64,000 bases of DNA from Candidatus Saccharimonadota bacterium (GCA_905365145.1 CAJPIO010000002.1:127588-191587); one strand, 5' to 3'. Counted from the stretch's first letter, positions 1 to 8,614 are shown. Notes: generated by a model not told the origin, from the sequence alone. Program-made: numbers and translations.

Positions 1-1
1 G

Positions 2-106
2 CGCCAGCGAGAGAAGCTCTCTCGCTACATTGACTTCTACAACAACAAGCGCATACACTTAGGCATACAGATGCGAACACCTGTGGAGATGTTGCAGAGG
101 TGGTGA
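2..106 (+). CDS. DDE transposase/integrase, C-terminal fragment (cut by window edge)
   Basis: The last 34 codons of a reading frame that enters from the left end the window's first gene. The fragment contains YIDFYNNKRIHLGI followed by a TP-x-E motif. This is the typical end of an integrase-core (rve, IS3/IS481-like) transposase, after the catalytic glutamate helix. The catalytic DDE residues lie outside the window, so intactness cannot be judged. No terminal inverted repeat could be assigned downstream. The element borders an unusual GC-rich hairpin segment (about 160-575), which may or may not belong to it. Family assignment rests on the C-terminal pattern only. Confidence 0.7.
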   Translation, partial: RQREKLSRYIDFYNNKRIHLGIQMRTPVEMLQRW

Positions 107-160
107 GGTGATACGAATTCATTGACATTTTATTCTATTAGTGATATATATATTAGCTTT

Positions 161-232
161 TGCTCAAAGTTTTCGATAAAGGGCAGAAGTCGCCCTTTAG
201 CTTTGAGCAAGCTTTCTCTCGGAAGGAGAGAA
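161..232 (+). promoter_or_regulatory. Nested hairpins in the 5' leader of the 72-aa gene; RBS in a loop
   Basis: Arms TGCTCAAAG (161-169) and CTTTGAGCA (201-209) are perfectly complementary. They enclose a second perfect hairpin, AAAGGGC (178-184) with GCCCTTT (192-198). Immediately after, TTCTCTC (214-220) pairs with GAGAGAA (226-232) around the loop GGAAG, which contains most of the Shine-Dalgarno sequence for the start codon at 235. The leader therefore folds into three stems, the last of which could control translation. The sequence before it (107-160) is AT-rich and shows nothing I can assign. Confidence 0.6.
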
Positions 233-234
233 CA

Positions 235-453
235 ATGTACAGAGAGCGCTCTATGACGACAACCATCATCATGGTTGTCGTCTGGATGGTGAACATCGCG
301 GTCTCCGCGATCGCCATGGTCCTGCTCGCCGCTTTGCTTCGCGGGACAGGCGCGGCATGGATGCCCGAAATCACCTTCTGGCAGGCCGTCCTGATTCGCT
401 TGATCTTCAAGTCCCTACTTTGGGACGCGCTCAAGGTGACACCCAGAGACTGA
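235..453 (+). CDS. Small two-helix membrane protein, unknown function
   Basis: This is a 72-aa hydrophobic protein with one membrane helix at about residues 8-33 and an amphipathic or second membrane segment around 45-60. The start at 235 is chosen because GGAAGGAG lies just upstream; ATG 253 is an alternative. I do not recognise the family. The codons are rich in C at third positions (for example GTC, ATC, CTC), unlike neighbouring genes. The first codons contain a perfect 12-bp inverted repeat (255-266 with 271-282, loop CATC), and a 10-bp palindrome lies at 243-252. The gene sits beside a transposase end, so recent acquisition is likely. It is also possible that the segment acts mainly as structured RNA and that the reading frame is incidental. 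Confidence 0.45.
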   Translation: MYRERSMTTTIIMVVVWMVNIAVSAIAMVLLAALLRGTGAAWMPEITFWQAVLIRLIFKSLLWDALKVTPRD

Positions 454-470
454 AGACTCACAAGGGCTCT

Positions 471-572
471 GCCCGCCGAAAATAGCTCGCCGAATGCGTT
501 CAATCTGATTGAGACAGTTACTTGTTTCTCGGATTGAAAGATCCGCATTCAGCTTGAGCTCGTTCGGCGGGC
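471..572. terminator. Large multi-stem inverted repeat between convergent genes
   Basis: GCCCGCCGAA (471-480) pairs perfectly with TTCGGCGGGC (563-572). Inside, GAATGCG (492-498) pairs with CGCATTC (544-550), and TTCAATC (499-505) pairs with GATTGAA (532-538). A T-rich tract (TATTTTC) follows on the plus strand. It probably terminates the 72-aa gene, but it is much larger than an ordinary terminator. Confidence 0.5.
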
Positions 573-591
573 TATTTTCATTGATATTATA

Positions 592-1710
592 TTATTCCCA
601 CCTAAACAACTTAATCGCGGCGATGTAGATAACGAGAGTCCAGGCGGCGACGGCGCCGATTTGCGGCAAGACTTCGATGAGGCTAGCTTGCTCGGTCATA
701 ATCAGGCGGAAACCATCCACAACCGGCGTCATTGGGATAAATTGCGTTACGCCACGCAACCATTCTGGAAAGAGGAATGCCGGAAAGAATGCTCCAGACA
801 GAAACATCATTGGGAAAGAAATCAAATTAGACAGCGGAGCTGATTGATTTTCATTCTTCGCCCAACCGCCGATTAATAACCCTAAGCCCACCATCATCAT
901 CGCCGAAATCACTGACATCAATGAGAACAGTAGCCAATCGCCGCGCATATTGAAATGGAACAGCAGCATGCCGACAACAACCATCATCGTCAAGCTAAGT
1001 AGCGAGATTATGACATAGTGAATCGCCATAGAAATAATCAGCTGCCCCGAGGTGAATGGCGCTGCACGCAGACGGCGGTACGAGCCGCGCTGCTTTTCAG
1101 CCGGCATTTGGTTCGCCAAACCAAAGATGCCCATGCTCATCAAGCTAAACGCCAGCAGCCCGGTAAAGGTATAATCAAACGACTTCAGCTGCTCGTCGCC
1201 GACAGCTTTGCCAGCGGCTTTCAGCGGCGCTTCTGGCTGACCCAGGTGCTTGTTTATTTCATTGGCAATCTGGTTCATCACCGCGGTGAGAGCGCTACCG
1301 GTTTGCTCGGAGCCTTTGGCGTACAAGACATTGATAGTGCCAGTCGGCCGAGCCTGCTCGCCCTCGCCCTTAACCTCGCCAAAATCTCTCGGCAGCTCAA
1401 TAATACCGTTCAATTCCGAACGCTTCATCTTCTCACGGGCCTCATCCATATCCTTGACGTCTTTAATTTTAAGAATCGAGTCTTTGGCATTGTCTTTGGC
1501 GCCTTTGACGAAATTTTTAGCAAATTCCGTCTGCGAATTATTGATAATCGCCACGTCAAAGCTGGTCGATTGATTATTAAAAATCGAACCGAACACCAAC
1601 AGGAAGATGAGCGGAAACAGGAAGGTAAAGAACAGCGACATTTTATCGCGGATGAAACGTTTTTGCTGAGCGCGTACTTGCCCGAATACACCAGTCCAAT
1701 ATTTTTTCAT
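592..1710 (-). CDS. ABC-2 type transporter permease
   Basis: This 372-aa membrane subunit belongs to an ABC-2 exporter of the DrrB/YhgE-like class. One helix lies at about residues 25-45, followed by a long extracytoplasmic region (about 50-180). Five helices then fill the C-terminal half, around 187-205, 228-250, 262-285, 293-315 and 345-365. It starts one base after the stop of the ATPase gene at 1712-2476, so the two form an operon and one transporter. The substrate cannot be read from sequence. Such exporters move drugs, lipids or peptides. Confidence 0.85.
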   Translation of the reverse strand: MKKYWTGVFGQVRAQQKRFIRDKMSLFFTFLFPLIFLLVFGSIFNNQSTSFDVAIINNSQTEFAKNFVKGAKDNAKDSILKIKDVKDMDEAREKMKRSELNGIIELPRDFGEVKGEGEQARPTGTINVLYAKGSEQTGSALTAVMNQIANEINKHLGQPEAPLKAAGKAVGDEQLKSFDYTFTGLLAFSLMSMGIFGLANQMPAEKQRGSYRRLRAAPFTSGQLIISMAIHYVIISLLSLTMMVVVGMLLFHFNMRGDWLLFSLMSVISAMMMVGLGLLIGGWAKNENQSAPLSNLISFPMMFLSGAFFPAFLFPEWLRGVTQFIPMTPVVDGFRLIMTEQASLIEVLPQIGAVAAWTLVIYIAAIKLFRWE

Positions 1711-1711
1711 A

Positions 1712-2476
1712 CTAATCCCGAATCGCCTTTCCTGTTAAGTCAATAAATACGTCCTCCAAATTGGCCTGCTCGACGACTTGCTTTTTCTTAAAGCCGCGCG
1801 CCAGTAGCTGCTGGATCAGATTATGCGGCGTATCAATGGTGATGATTTTACCATTATCCATAATCGCCAAGCGGTCGCACAACAGCTCGGCCTCGTCCAT
1901 GTAGTGCGTGGTCAGCACGATAGTAATACCTTCGTCGCGAATCTCTTTGATCAAGTCCCAGAGATTGCGGCGAGCCTGCGGGTCGAGGCCGGTGGTCGGC
2001 TCATCAAGGAATAGTACCGCTGGGTTATTGACCAGCGTCGACGCGATAGCGAAGCGTTGCTTTTGCCCGCCTGAGAGCTGCTCGACATAGCTTTTGGCTT
2101 TGTCGGTCAATTGCACCTTGGCTAGCAGCGCGTCGGCGTCGACCGTTTGTCCGTACAGGCTGGCAAACATTTTCAATTGTTCGCGCAAGGTTAGCTTGTC
2201 GTAAAACATTGTCGATTGCAGCTGGATACCGATGATGTTTTTAATGCGCCTAGGCTCCCTGGCAACATTAATCCCGTCGATAGTCGCCGTACCGCCATCA
2301 ATCGGCCGGAGCGCCTCCAGCATCTCCAACGTCGTCGTCTTACCAGCACCATTCGGCCCGAGGATGCCGAAAATCTCGCCTTTCTTGACCTCAAATGACA
2401 CACTATCGACGACATTCTTATCCCCATACGTCTTGACGAGTTGGTCAACTGTTATGATTGGTTCGGGTTGAGCCAT
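1712..2476 (-). CDS. ABC transporter ATP-binding protein (DrrA/CcmA-like)
   Basis: This 254-aa cytoplasmic ATPase drives the permease encoded directly downstream. Visible motifs are Walker A GPNGAGKTT (about residues 39-47), signature LSGGQKQR (about 134-141), Walker B LFLDEPTTGLD (about 155-165) and the switch histidine in LTTHYMDEAE. The length and short C-terminal extension fit the drug-resistance/ABC-2 ATPase family. GAAAGGA stands 7 bases before the ATG. It is the first gene of a two-gene operon. Confidence 0.9.
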   Translation of the reverse strand: MAQPEPIITVDQLVKTYGDKNVVDSVSFEVKKGEIFGILGPNGAGKTTTLEMLEALRPIDGGTATIDGINVAREPRRIKNIIGIQLQSTMFYDKLTLREQLKMFASLYGQTVDADALLAKVQLTDKAKSYVEQLSGGQKQRFAIASTLVNNPAVLFLDEPTTGLDPQARRNLWDLIKEIRDEGITIVLTTHYMDEAELLCDRLAIMDNGKIITIDTPHNLIQQLLARGFKKKQVVEQANLEDVFIDLTGKAIRD

Positions 2477-2558
2477 ATAAATTCCTTTCTACTCCCTAAC
2501 AGAGAAACATCGCGCACGATGATCGCCCGCTTTTGGGATTATTATAGCACAAAAAGCC

Positions 2559-3050
2559 CTATTTCATCGGTGCAGTTTTGAATAGAGTCCACGCTGCTAG
2601 CATAGAGTAATTAACAATCTGACCGTTAGAAATCATCTGCTCAAGTTTGTTAATTTCTAACCAACTACTGGAAATAAACTCTGTTTCATCCGGTTGGAGC
2701 GAATAATTATCTCGAAAAGCGCCGCGCGCACAGACAACGTAAAGTTTGGCATTGGTACGGCGATTGTCGGCATAAAACCAGCCAATTTGCTGAAAATCTT
2801 CCGCCAAAATATTAGATTCTTCCGCCAATTCGCGCTGGGCAGCTTGCTCGGGAGTCTCGCCTTCTTCAATTTTACCGCCGGGAAATTGATACAATATATC
2901 ATCAACCGGATACGAATATTCCCGCTGAATAAGCACTTTGCTGCCGTTTTGGCAAATGATAATCACACCGCCTTTACCCTGGTATACTTGCCGCAAATAT
3001 AACGACCTTTTACCATCTGGCAACTCTACCTCGTCTTCCGCCAACATCAT
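2559..3050 (-). CDS. NUDIX hydrolase (ADP-ribose pyrophosphatase-like)
   Basis: This 163-aa protein hydrolyses a nucleoside diphosphate linked to another moiety. The Nudix box GX5EX7REUXEE is complete: GGKIEEGETPEQAAQRELAEE at roughly residues 74-94, with REL-x-EE as the metal-binding core. The N-terminal strands resemble those of ADP-sugar pyrophosphatases. Substrate is not determinable. Two adjacent ATG codons (3050 and 3047) are possible starts. It stands alone, convergent with nothing obvious. Confidence 0.85.
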   Translation of the reverse strand: MMLAEDEVELPDGKRSLYLRQVYQGKGGVIIICQNGSKVLIQREYSYPVDDILYQFPGGKIEEGETPEQAAQRELAEESNILAEDFQQIGWFYADNRRTNAKLYVVCARGAFRDNYSLQPDETEFISSSWLEINKLEQMISNGQIVNYSMLAAWTLFKTAPMK

Positions 3051-3216
3051 CCGCGAATGCGTAAAAATTATTTACGACGACAAACGGCACCATTTATGCG
3101 GTTTGCTGTGTTTATTCATCTTTATGGAACTCTGTTAAATGATTTGACTTGATATTTGAAAGGTATGTTTCACACCTTATCCATTGCTTAAACATAACAT
3201 TTGCCTCAATTACATT

Positions 3217-3246
3217 TTAACAGTCAAACAACTTTCGCGATATAAT
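3217..3246 (+). promoter_or_regulatory. Promoter of the CHAP gene, leaderless arrangement
   Basis: A -35-like TTAACA (3217-3222) lies 18 bp before the -10 TATAAT (3241-3246). The ATG at 3253 follows the -10 by exactly six bases, so transcription should begin at or next to the start codon. This sets the start at 3253 and not at an ATG further upstream. Confidence 0.65.
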
Positions 3247-3252
3247 TATTAC

Positions 3253-3891
3253 ATGAAGCACCAGCAGACGGCGGCGCCCAAATTTTTCTTAAAGAAACGC
3301 TGTATTATCTTAAGCATAATTGCGCTGTTGCTTATCGTACCAATCACAGTCATTATTCAGCCGAAAATTGCCGATAAGCTGTCGTCTCTCATTAATTCCA
3401 CGCGCCTCGATAGGTCGCCTGGCGAAGCGGCTTTTCCAGATATTGATACGGCAAATTTAAGCCCAACTCGCCAAAAAATTATCAGCCTAGCAAAGACTGA
3501 ATTCAAGGCGCAATCCGCTGGCACTAAGTTCAGCCAGGGCGCCGAGGAGGCGTGGTGCGCTAACTTTGTGAGCTGGATCATGTATCAAGCGGGCGCGCCG
3601 CTGAAAAATCCGCATACTGGCGGCTGGCGTATTCCGGGGACGTTTACCTTGCGCGAGCATTACGAAACAGCCGGTCGCTTCAAGCCTGCTAATTCCGGCT
3701 ACCAACCGCTTCCTGGTGACGTGGCAATTTACCGTAATTCGCCAGTGTTCGGCGACCACACTAACATCGTCTTGAAAAATGACAACGGCGTACAAACCAC
3801 TGTCGGCGGCAACGAGGCAAACCGCATCCGCGTATTCATCAATCATGACAAACGGTATGACGGGCTACTGGGATACGGCGTACCAAATTAG
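3253..3891 (+). CDS. Membrane-anchored CHAP-domain peptidoglycan hydrolase
   Basis: The 212-aa protein has a basic N-terminus, one membrane helix at about 17-35 and an extracytoplasmic CHAP (amidase/endopeptidase) domain from about residue 70. The catalytic cysteine is in AWCANFVSW (Cys102). The histidine is in GDHTNIV (His169). CHAP enzymes cut peptide cross-links or amide bonds in peptidoglycan. For an episymbiotic cell this could serve its own wall growth or attack on a host wall; the sequence does not say which. A longer frame begins at 3184, but the promoter position argues for 3253. Confidence 0.8.
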   Translation: MKHQQTAAPKFFLKKRCIILSIIALLLIVPITVIIQPKIADKLSSLINSTRLDRSPGEAAFPDIDTANLSPTRQKIISLAKTEFKAQSAGTKFSQGAEEAWCANFVSWIMYQAGAPLKNPHTGGWRIPGTFTLREHYETAGRFKPANSGYQPLPGDVAIYRNSPVFGDHTNIVLKNDNGVQTTVGGNEANRIRVFINHDKRYDGLLGYGVPN

Positions 3892-3934
3892 ACTATGGTC
3901 CTTCTAAGCCAACATTTGCCTTTAGACAAGATAT

Positions 3935-4870
3935 TTATCGTTTCCGCAAGAAGAATCCGCCCAGCGCGCAGGCCGCCACGATACTAACCACAGTAATTTT
4001 CCAAAACATCAGCGGATCATTATCACCAGGCACCGGCACATTCATGCCGAACAGCCCAGCAATCATCGTTGGGATAGTCAGCGCCACGGTGATTACCGTC
4101 AGCAGGCGAATTGTCTCATTCAAGCGGGTATCCATCACTGCCCGGTAGCTGTCGCGGACGTTAGTAATAGTGCGTAGCAAGCTCTTACAACGGGCAATTA
4201 CCTGCTCCAAATCAATCGACAAATCCTCAACATCTTCTTTGTCATCCGCCCGTAGGCGCAGACCGCTGGTCGCCAGCAATTTCTCGACCGCCCAGTTCAT
4301 CGGGATGAGCGCATCCAAGTAATCGTTCAGTTTGCGCTCGTATTCCGCCAGCGTAGCAATATCTTTGACCCGCAGCGTATGAATGTTATCGGTAGCCGCT
4401 CGCATTTGGCGGTTAATCGCTGCCACCCGCCTATTTGGGATGGCAGCCAGCCGCTGATACTGCCTAGATATTGCGTCAATCATATCAACCAACAACTCAA
4501 CTGGCCGGTCGGTACGCGAACGTGCTTGATCAATAAACGGCTGCCACAACCTACCCAAGCTATCGCGCGACAAGGTTACGGCATAGTCCTTATTCAAACA
4601 AAACAAAATTGGCGTGGTGAAATCATTAAAGTCATCATCGGTATCTGGCAGCCGGGCGATTAGATATGTCCAATCGTCGCCAATCTCCAGGCGCGGCACC
4701 TCATGCGGATCAAGCGCGTCGCTCAACAAATCATTATCAAGCCCCAGCGACAACAACTCGGCCAGCTCATCCTCGTTCGGACGTTCGCAGCGCACCCACG
4801 AACCTGCCCGCAGGCGTTCCAGCGGCTTGATTTGCTGATTTTTAGCACTTGAATGAAGATATTGCAGCAT
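3935..4870 (-). CDS. corA: CorA-family magnesium/divalent cation transporter
   Basis: The 311-aa protein has a large cytoplasmic N-terminal domain rich in helices. Two C-terminal membrane helices follow at about 250-270 and 285-305. The diagnostic GMN motif (AGLFGMNVP) stands at the end of the first helix. It forms pentameric Mg2+/Co2+ channels in characterised relatives. Ion specificity is inferred from the family only. It is monocistronic, with AT-rich upstream sequence shared with the divergent deacetylase gene. Confidence 0.9.
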   Translation of the reverse strand: MLQYLHSSAKNQQIKPLERLRAGSWVRCERPNEDELAELLSLGLDNDLLSDALDPHEVPRLEIGDDWTYLIARLPDTDDDFNDFTTPILFCLNKDYAVTLSRDSLGRLWQPFIDQARSRTDRPVELLVDMIDAISRQYQRLAAIPNRRVAAINRQMRAATDNIHTLRVKDIATLAEYERKLNDYLDALIPMNWAVEKLLATSGLRLRADDKEDVEDLSIDLEQVIARCKSLLRTITNVRDSYRAVMDTRLNETIRLLTVITVALTIPTMIAGLFGMNVPVPGDNDPLMFWKITVVSIVAACALGGFFLRKR

Positions 4871-4973
4871 TCTCTTTTTATACTATAATTTACTGATATT
4901 TTCAATGATTTTGGCGTCTAGACAGGTAGAGAAAGGTCTCAGAGACAGCCCAGCACCCCTAACATATTACAAA

Positions 4974-4982
4974 TGCTATACT
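4974..4982 (+). promoter_or_regulatory. Extended -10 promoter of the deacetylase gene
   Basis: TGCTATACT is an extended -10 element (TGn plus TATACT). It is followed by six bases and then ATG 4989, giving a leaderless arrangement. No clear -35 is visible, as expected for an extended -10 promoter. Confidence 0.6.
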
Positions 4983-4988
4983 ATATCT

Positions 4989-6542
4989 ATGCCTGCTAAA
5001 AAATCACTAAGGAAGCCGCCAGCGAAACAACCGGCGAGCAAAACCGATAATCCTAAATCGGCTAGCAATAAAGCAGCCAAGCCTAAACATATCCGCCGCA
5101 CAGCGAAAACAAAAACTAAGCCCGCCAAATGGCGAAACGCGCTGATAGCGATATTGTTATTGACGGCAATGGCAGCGGTTTTATCAGGACTGGTTTACGC
5201 ATATTTTAACCAGCTGTCGCCGCGCCGCCCGACTGCTTTATCTGACGAGCAATACTATTTCACCGATTCGCGCTACTCCGGCATTCGTTCTAAATTCGTA
5301 ATGCGCCAGACTAACCGCGAGAAAGTTTCGATTGAATATCCGCTGACGAAAAATAATAAGATTAACAAGACCGTCGCGCAGGCAATTGACCGCGCTGACA
5401 GCGATTTCCGCTATGCCGCTACTAATATTCTGACGTTCGACCAGCCGCTGACCGAGACTATTAGCTACCAAGTGACGCATAATAATTCGGTAGCTTTATC
5501 GATTATTGTCAATATTAAGCAAGATATGCACGGCGCGCATCCGGTGTCGTTGACTCATTTTTGGACGTTTGATAAAAAATCTGGCGAGGTGATTACTTTG
5601 AACGATTTGACCGAGCGATCAGAGAAAGCGGCTGAGGAAATCGTGGCAGCTGCCCGAAATAATATCAAGGAGACCATCAAGCAGCGCCAGCAAGCAGAGC
5701 TGGATCTCAATGAAACGATCACCCAGGAAACGCTATCGAATTTCGTTATTACCGATGGCGGCAATAGTTTAGCTTGGCCAATCGGGCAGGCGTCACTGCT
5801 GCCATCAGCCTACGGCGAAATGACGATCAAAGTGCCGATCGCCGCCGTTGCCAAATATCTGCAAAATTCGACAGCCCGAAAACTAGCTAATATGCCCAAG
5901 CCGCCCGAACCAAAACCAAAGCCAGCGCCTGCCGCGCCGCCAGCCGCGAATTCTGGGGGTAAAGTAATTGCCTTAACATTTGACGATGGCCCAGGCCCGT
6001 ACACCGCGCAGCTATTGGATATTTTGGATCAGTATGGTGCTAAAGCGACATTTTTCTTAATCGGTAGCAAAGTCTCCAGCCAAGCCAACGTCGTACGCAG
6101 CATCCATGCACGCGGCCACCAACTAGGCAATCACTCGTGGTCGCACCCAGAACTGCCTAAATTGCCAGTTGTCCAAATTGCTGGCGAAATCGACCGCACC
6201 AACGAGGCTATCAGACAAGCTACTGGCGTCAAGCCAACCATTCTCCGACCACCGTATGGCGCAGCCAACAGTGTGGTTTTGGAGCAACTTCGGGCGCGTG
6301 GTATGTCATCAATTTTGTGGTCAGTTGACACTCGCGATTGGGCCGATCGCAATAGCCAAATCGTCTGCTCGCGCGCCGTCGCTGGCGCTCACCCTGGAGC
6401 CGTCATCTTGATGCACGACATTCACCAAACGTCAGTTGGTGCCGTGCCGTGTATCCTTAACGCGCTGAAGCAGCAAGGTTATTCGTTTGTGACGGTGCAG
6501 GGACTACTCGGCAATATGGCAGCGGGAGCTGGATATCCGTAG
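4989..6542 (+). CDS. Membrane-anchored polysaccharide deacetylase with DUF3298/PdaC-like region
   Basis: The 517-aa protein starts with a lysine-rich cytoplasmic tail and one membrane helix at about 50-72. An RsiV/PdaC-like extracytoplasmic region (about 90-295) and a proline-rich linker (about 300-320) follow. The NodB deacetylase domain starts near 325. NodB motifs are complete: TFDDGP, the H-x3-H pair in GNHSWSHPE, RPPYGA, WSVDTRDW and LMHDIH. It probably removes acetyl groups from peptidoglycan or another surface glycan, which protects against lysozyme. The start at 4989 follows from the promoter; a frame from 4905 is open but lacks support. Confidence 0.85.
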   Translation: MPAKKSLRKPPAKQPASKTDNPKSASNKAAKPKHIRRTAKTKTKPAKWRNALIAILLLTAMAAVLSGLVYAYFNQLSPRRPTALSDEQYYFTDSRYSGIRSKFVMRQTNREKVSIEYPLTKNNKINKTVAQAIDRADSDFRYAATNILTFDQPLTETISYQVTHNNSVALSIIVNIKQDMHGAHPVSLTHFWTFDKKSGEVITLNDLTERSEKAAEEIVAAARNNIKETIKQRQQAELDLNETITQETLSNFVITDGGNSLAWPIGQASLLPSAYGEMTIKVPIAAVAKYLQNSTARKLANMPKPPEPKPKPAPAAPPAANSGGKVIALTFDDGPGPYTAQLLDILDQYGAKATFFLIGSKVSSQANVVRSIHARGHQLGNHSWSHPELPKLPVVQIAGEIDRTNEAIRQATGVKPTILRPPYGAANSVVLEQLRARGMSSILWSVDTRDWADRNSQIVCSRAVAGAHPGAVILMHDIHQTSVGAVPCILNALKQQGYSFVTVQGLLGNMAAGAGYP

Positions 6543-6579
6543 AATCGTAGCTAAGTGTTACGACTGCGCGTTGCGGCGG

Positions 6580-6810
6580 CTATTCTGACTTATCTACTTC
6601 AAAAACCTTATATTTCGAAGTTGCACCGCGCACCAACCTCACCTTTGACGGCGCCACGCCAAAATGTTTCGCCAACAGTTTTACTGCGGCGGCGTTCGCC
6701 CGCCCCTCAACAGCCGGCGCCTTGGTATAAACCGTCAACGAGCCATCATCGTTCGGGACGACTTCTTCGCGATGGCAGGAGTTGGGTTTGAGATGGACGG
6801 AGATTTTCAT
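6580..6810 (-). CDS. DUF167 (YggU-family) protein
   Basis: This 76-aa protein matches the YggU/DUF167 family end to end. It has an N-terminal beta strand with LKPNS, a central VEGRANAA motif, and VRLVRGATSKYKVFEV at the C-terminus. The cellular role of the family is not established. The weakly -10-like TAATCA lies six bases before the ATG. Confidence 0.85.
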   Translation of the reverse strand: MKISVHLKPNSCHREEVVPNDDGSLTVYTKAPAVEGRANAAAVKLLAKHFGVAPSKVRLVRGATSKYKVFEVDKSE

Positions 6811-6864
6811 ACAATTTGATTATTTCTAAACCAAAAATTCATCGGCATATACAAATTAGCCGTC

Positions 6865-7884
6865 TTAATACTTATCCAGGATCTTCAAAATAGCGTCTGA
6901 AAGCTTATCAAATTCTTGTTGAGCCTTCATAATATTTTCGCGAGAGCCAGGCTGCGTTGCCTCTGCTTCATTGGGATTAATGTTGAAAATCGCAACGCCT
7001 GATTCGTGCGTAATTGCCGGCAATCGACCGTAATCCTGAATATCGTGCAGCGACGCGCGACTGCTAGACGCAACCAGCCCATTCCGACAATGGCGTTCAC
7101 TCAAGAATTTTTGAACTCGTTCTGGAATTTGATCAATCCACTTGCGGTGGTCTTTGATCGGTTTTTGGCCATACACATTGTACGAATTCAAGATATAGCC
7201 GATAAACAACCCTTCGCCACCCAGTACAAATTGGCTTTCAATGCCGCTACTTAACGCTTTACCAGTATTACGCCAGTTGATTTTCCACTTTTCAAACATG
7301 ATACCAAGGTTCTCAATGCCCTGTAGACTAAGCGCATCAGGCATTAGCGGTACGACAAAATAATCGCTGCCGAGCAAGATTACTCGATTCAGCAACCCTA
7401 ACGTCGGCGAGGTATCAATCACAAAGATATCAACTTGATCGCTCAAGCCTTTTTCGCGCAGGAAACGATCTATCGCGCTCGTTTGAAAATAGCCGAGCTG
7501 CTCGCCAGCCGCAGCTGAGTTGTAGCCAGTCGATAGAACATTCTCATAATCGCTTAGCCGCATGTCGCCACGCAGTAAATACAGGTTCTCGGGCGCGCCC
7601 TTAGCTTGCTCAAATTGTGCAGCCAAATCAATATCCGAACCTCCCTCAATCACTCCGCGCAGCACGTCGTAAATCGTCTTGCTCATCTCTGAGAAAATCG
7701 TATTCTCGTAATATTCTTCGCCAAGCGCTAACCGCGTCAAATTACACTGCGGATCAAGATCAATTAGCACCGTCTTATAGCCCTTGTTAGCAAACTGCAC
7801 CGCAGTATTATACGCTAGCGTTGTTTTACCAACGCCGCCCTTATTATTAAAGAAAACCAGTTTTTTAGAGCGAGGGAACTTCAT
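6865..7884 (-). CDS. ParA/Soj-family ATPase without a ParB partner
   Basis: This 339-aa P-loop ATPase has the deviant Walker A FNNKGGVGKTT at about residues 11-21, DLDPQCNLT (about 42-50) and Walker B-like VFVIDTSPTLG (about 153-163). These define the ParA/MinD superfamily. No ParB gene or parS-like repeat is visible, so plasmid-type partitioning is doubtful. It lies downstream of hsdR and an unknown gene on the same strand, at the end of the restriction island, with its own leaderless promoter. It may be a relic of a mobile element or work with a partner elsewhere. Confidence 0.8.
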   Translation of the reverse strand: MKFPRSKKLVFFNNKGGVGKTTLAYNTAVQFANKGYKTVLIDLDPQCNLTRLALGEEYYENTIFSEMSKTIYDVLRGVIEGGSDIDLAAQFEQAKGAPENLYLLRGDMRLSDYENVLSTGYNSAAAGEQLGYFQTSAIDRFLREKGLSDQVDIFVIDTSPTLGLLNRVILLGSDYFVVPLMPDALSLQGIENLGIMFEKWKINWRNTGKALSSGIESQFVLGGEGLFIGYILNSYNVYGQKPIKDHRKWIDQIPERVQKFLSERHCRNGLVASSSRASLHDIQDYGRLPAITHESGVAIFNINPNEAEATQPGSRENIMKAQQEFDKLSDAILKILDKY

Positions 7885-7890
7885 ATATTG

Positions 7891-7899
7891 ATTTTAGCA
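7891..7899 (-). promoter_or_regulatory. Extended -10 promoter of the parA-like gene
   Basis: On the minus strand TGCTAAAAT (TGn plus TAAAAT) is followed by six bases and the ATG at 7884. This is the same leaderless geometry as several other genes in the window. Confidence 0.6.
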
Positions 7900-8004
7900 T
7901 AGATACAAACACTTCAGATTTAACATTCTATTCTTGCACGTTCGTAAAGACCTAGAAAACAAAACTGTTAGCAAAATTACTGCGGCATTACGAGGTGTAT
8001 CATC

Positions 8005-8607
8005 TTAAAACGACATCGCCTCCAACTCCCGCGGCAAAATCTCCTGCACTTCTACCGAACCTGCCACCAAGTGGTAACCATGCAATTTTGACGGCAAATC
8101 ACGCTCGACTGAACGCCAATTGACTGGGTGATTTTCATCAAAGTAATCCAGCAATTCCGTATTCAAAAAATGGTCGCGCGGCAAATCGACCGAACCATCT
8201 TGATTGACGACCAGTGCTATCGATAAACCCGATGTCACACCACTTTCATTTTTAGCATACGCCGCCGTCACCAAATGAACCATTGGCTCAAATTCCAACA
8301 CTGACTGATCAATCGCCTCCACCTGTGCCTGACCGCGACGCGCTAGCTGCTGATTGATTTTTGTTGTCAACTCGTCAACATCTGGCTGACCATCGCCCGC
8401 TCGGCAATAGTCGCAGCCATCCACCGCCTCGACATATTCCAGCAGCAAATCCATATCGACGTCAGTGTCTTTAACGCCATGCTGTGACAATTGCTCCACC
8501 ATCTCATGCAGCGCACCCAGCAAACTATAATCATTGACATTCCTGGCAGCATCACCGATGCGGATGATGGCGCGAGCTACGGCGATAGGATTTTTAGACT
8601 TAACCAT
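8005..8607 (-). CDS. Hypothetical acidic protein downstream of hsdR
   Basis: This 200-aa soluble protein is of unknown family. It has no signal peptide or membrane helix. The N-terminal part is helical. A CDYC pair occurs near residue 68, and the C-terminal half has alternating beta-like segments. The start at 8607 is chosen because TACAAT at 8615-8620 (minus strand) lies seven bases before that ATG. A start at 8634 would lie upstream of the likely transcript. It is on the same strand as hsdR and the ParA gene but appears to have its own promoter. Confidence 0.55.
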   Translation of the reverse strand: MVKSKNPIAVARAIIRIGDAARNVNDYSLLGALHEMVEQLSQHGVKDTDVDMDLLLEYVEAVDGCDYCRAGDGQPDVDELTTKINQQLARRGQAQVEAIDQSVLEFEPMVHLVTAAYAKNESGVTSGLSIALVVNQDGSVDLPRDHFLNTELLDYFDENHPVNWRSVERDLPSKLHGYHLVAGSVEVQEILPRELEAMSF

Positions 8608-8614
8608 ATATCCT

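Noticed and set aside
1018..1746. Open frame of 242 codons on the plus strand
   Set aside because: Antisense to the ABC-2 permease with no family signal.
4905..4988. Longer N-terminus for the polysaccharide deacetylase
   Set aside because: The -10 box at 4977-4982 lies inside this extension, so it would not be transcribed from that promoter.
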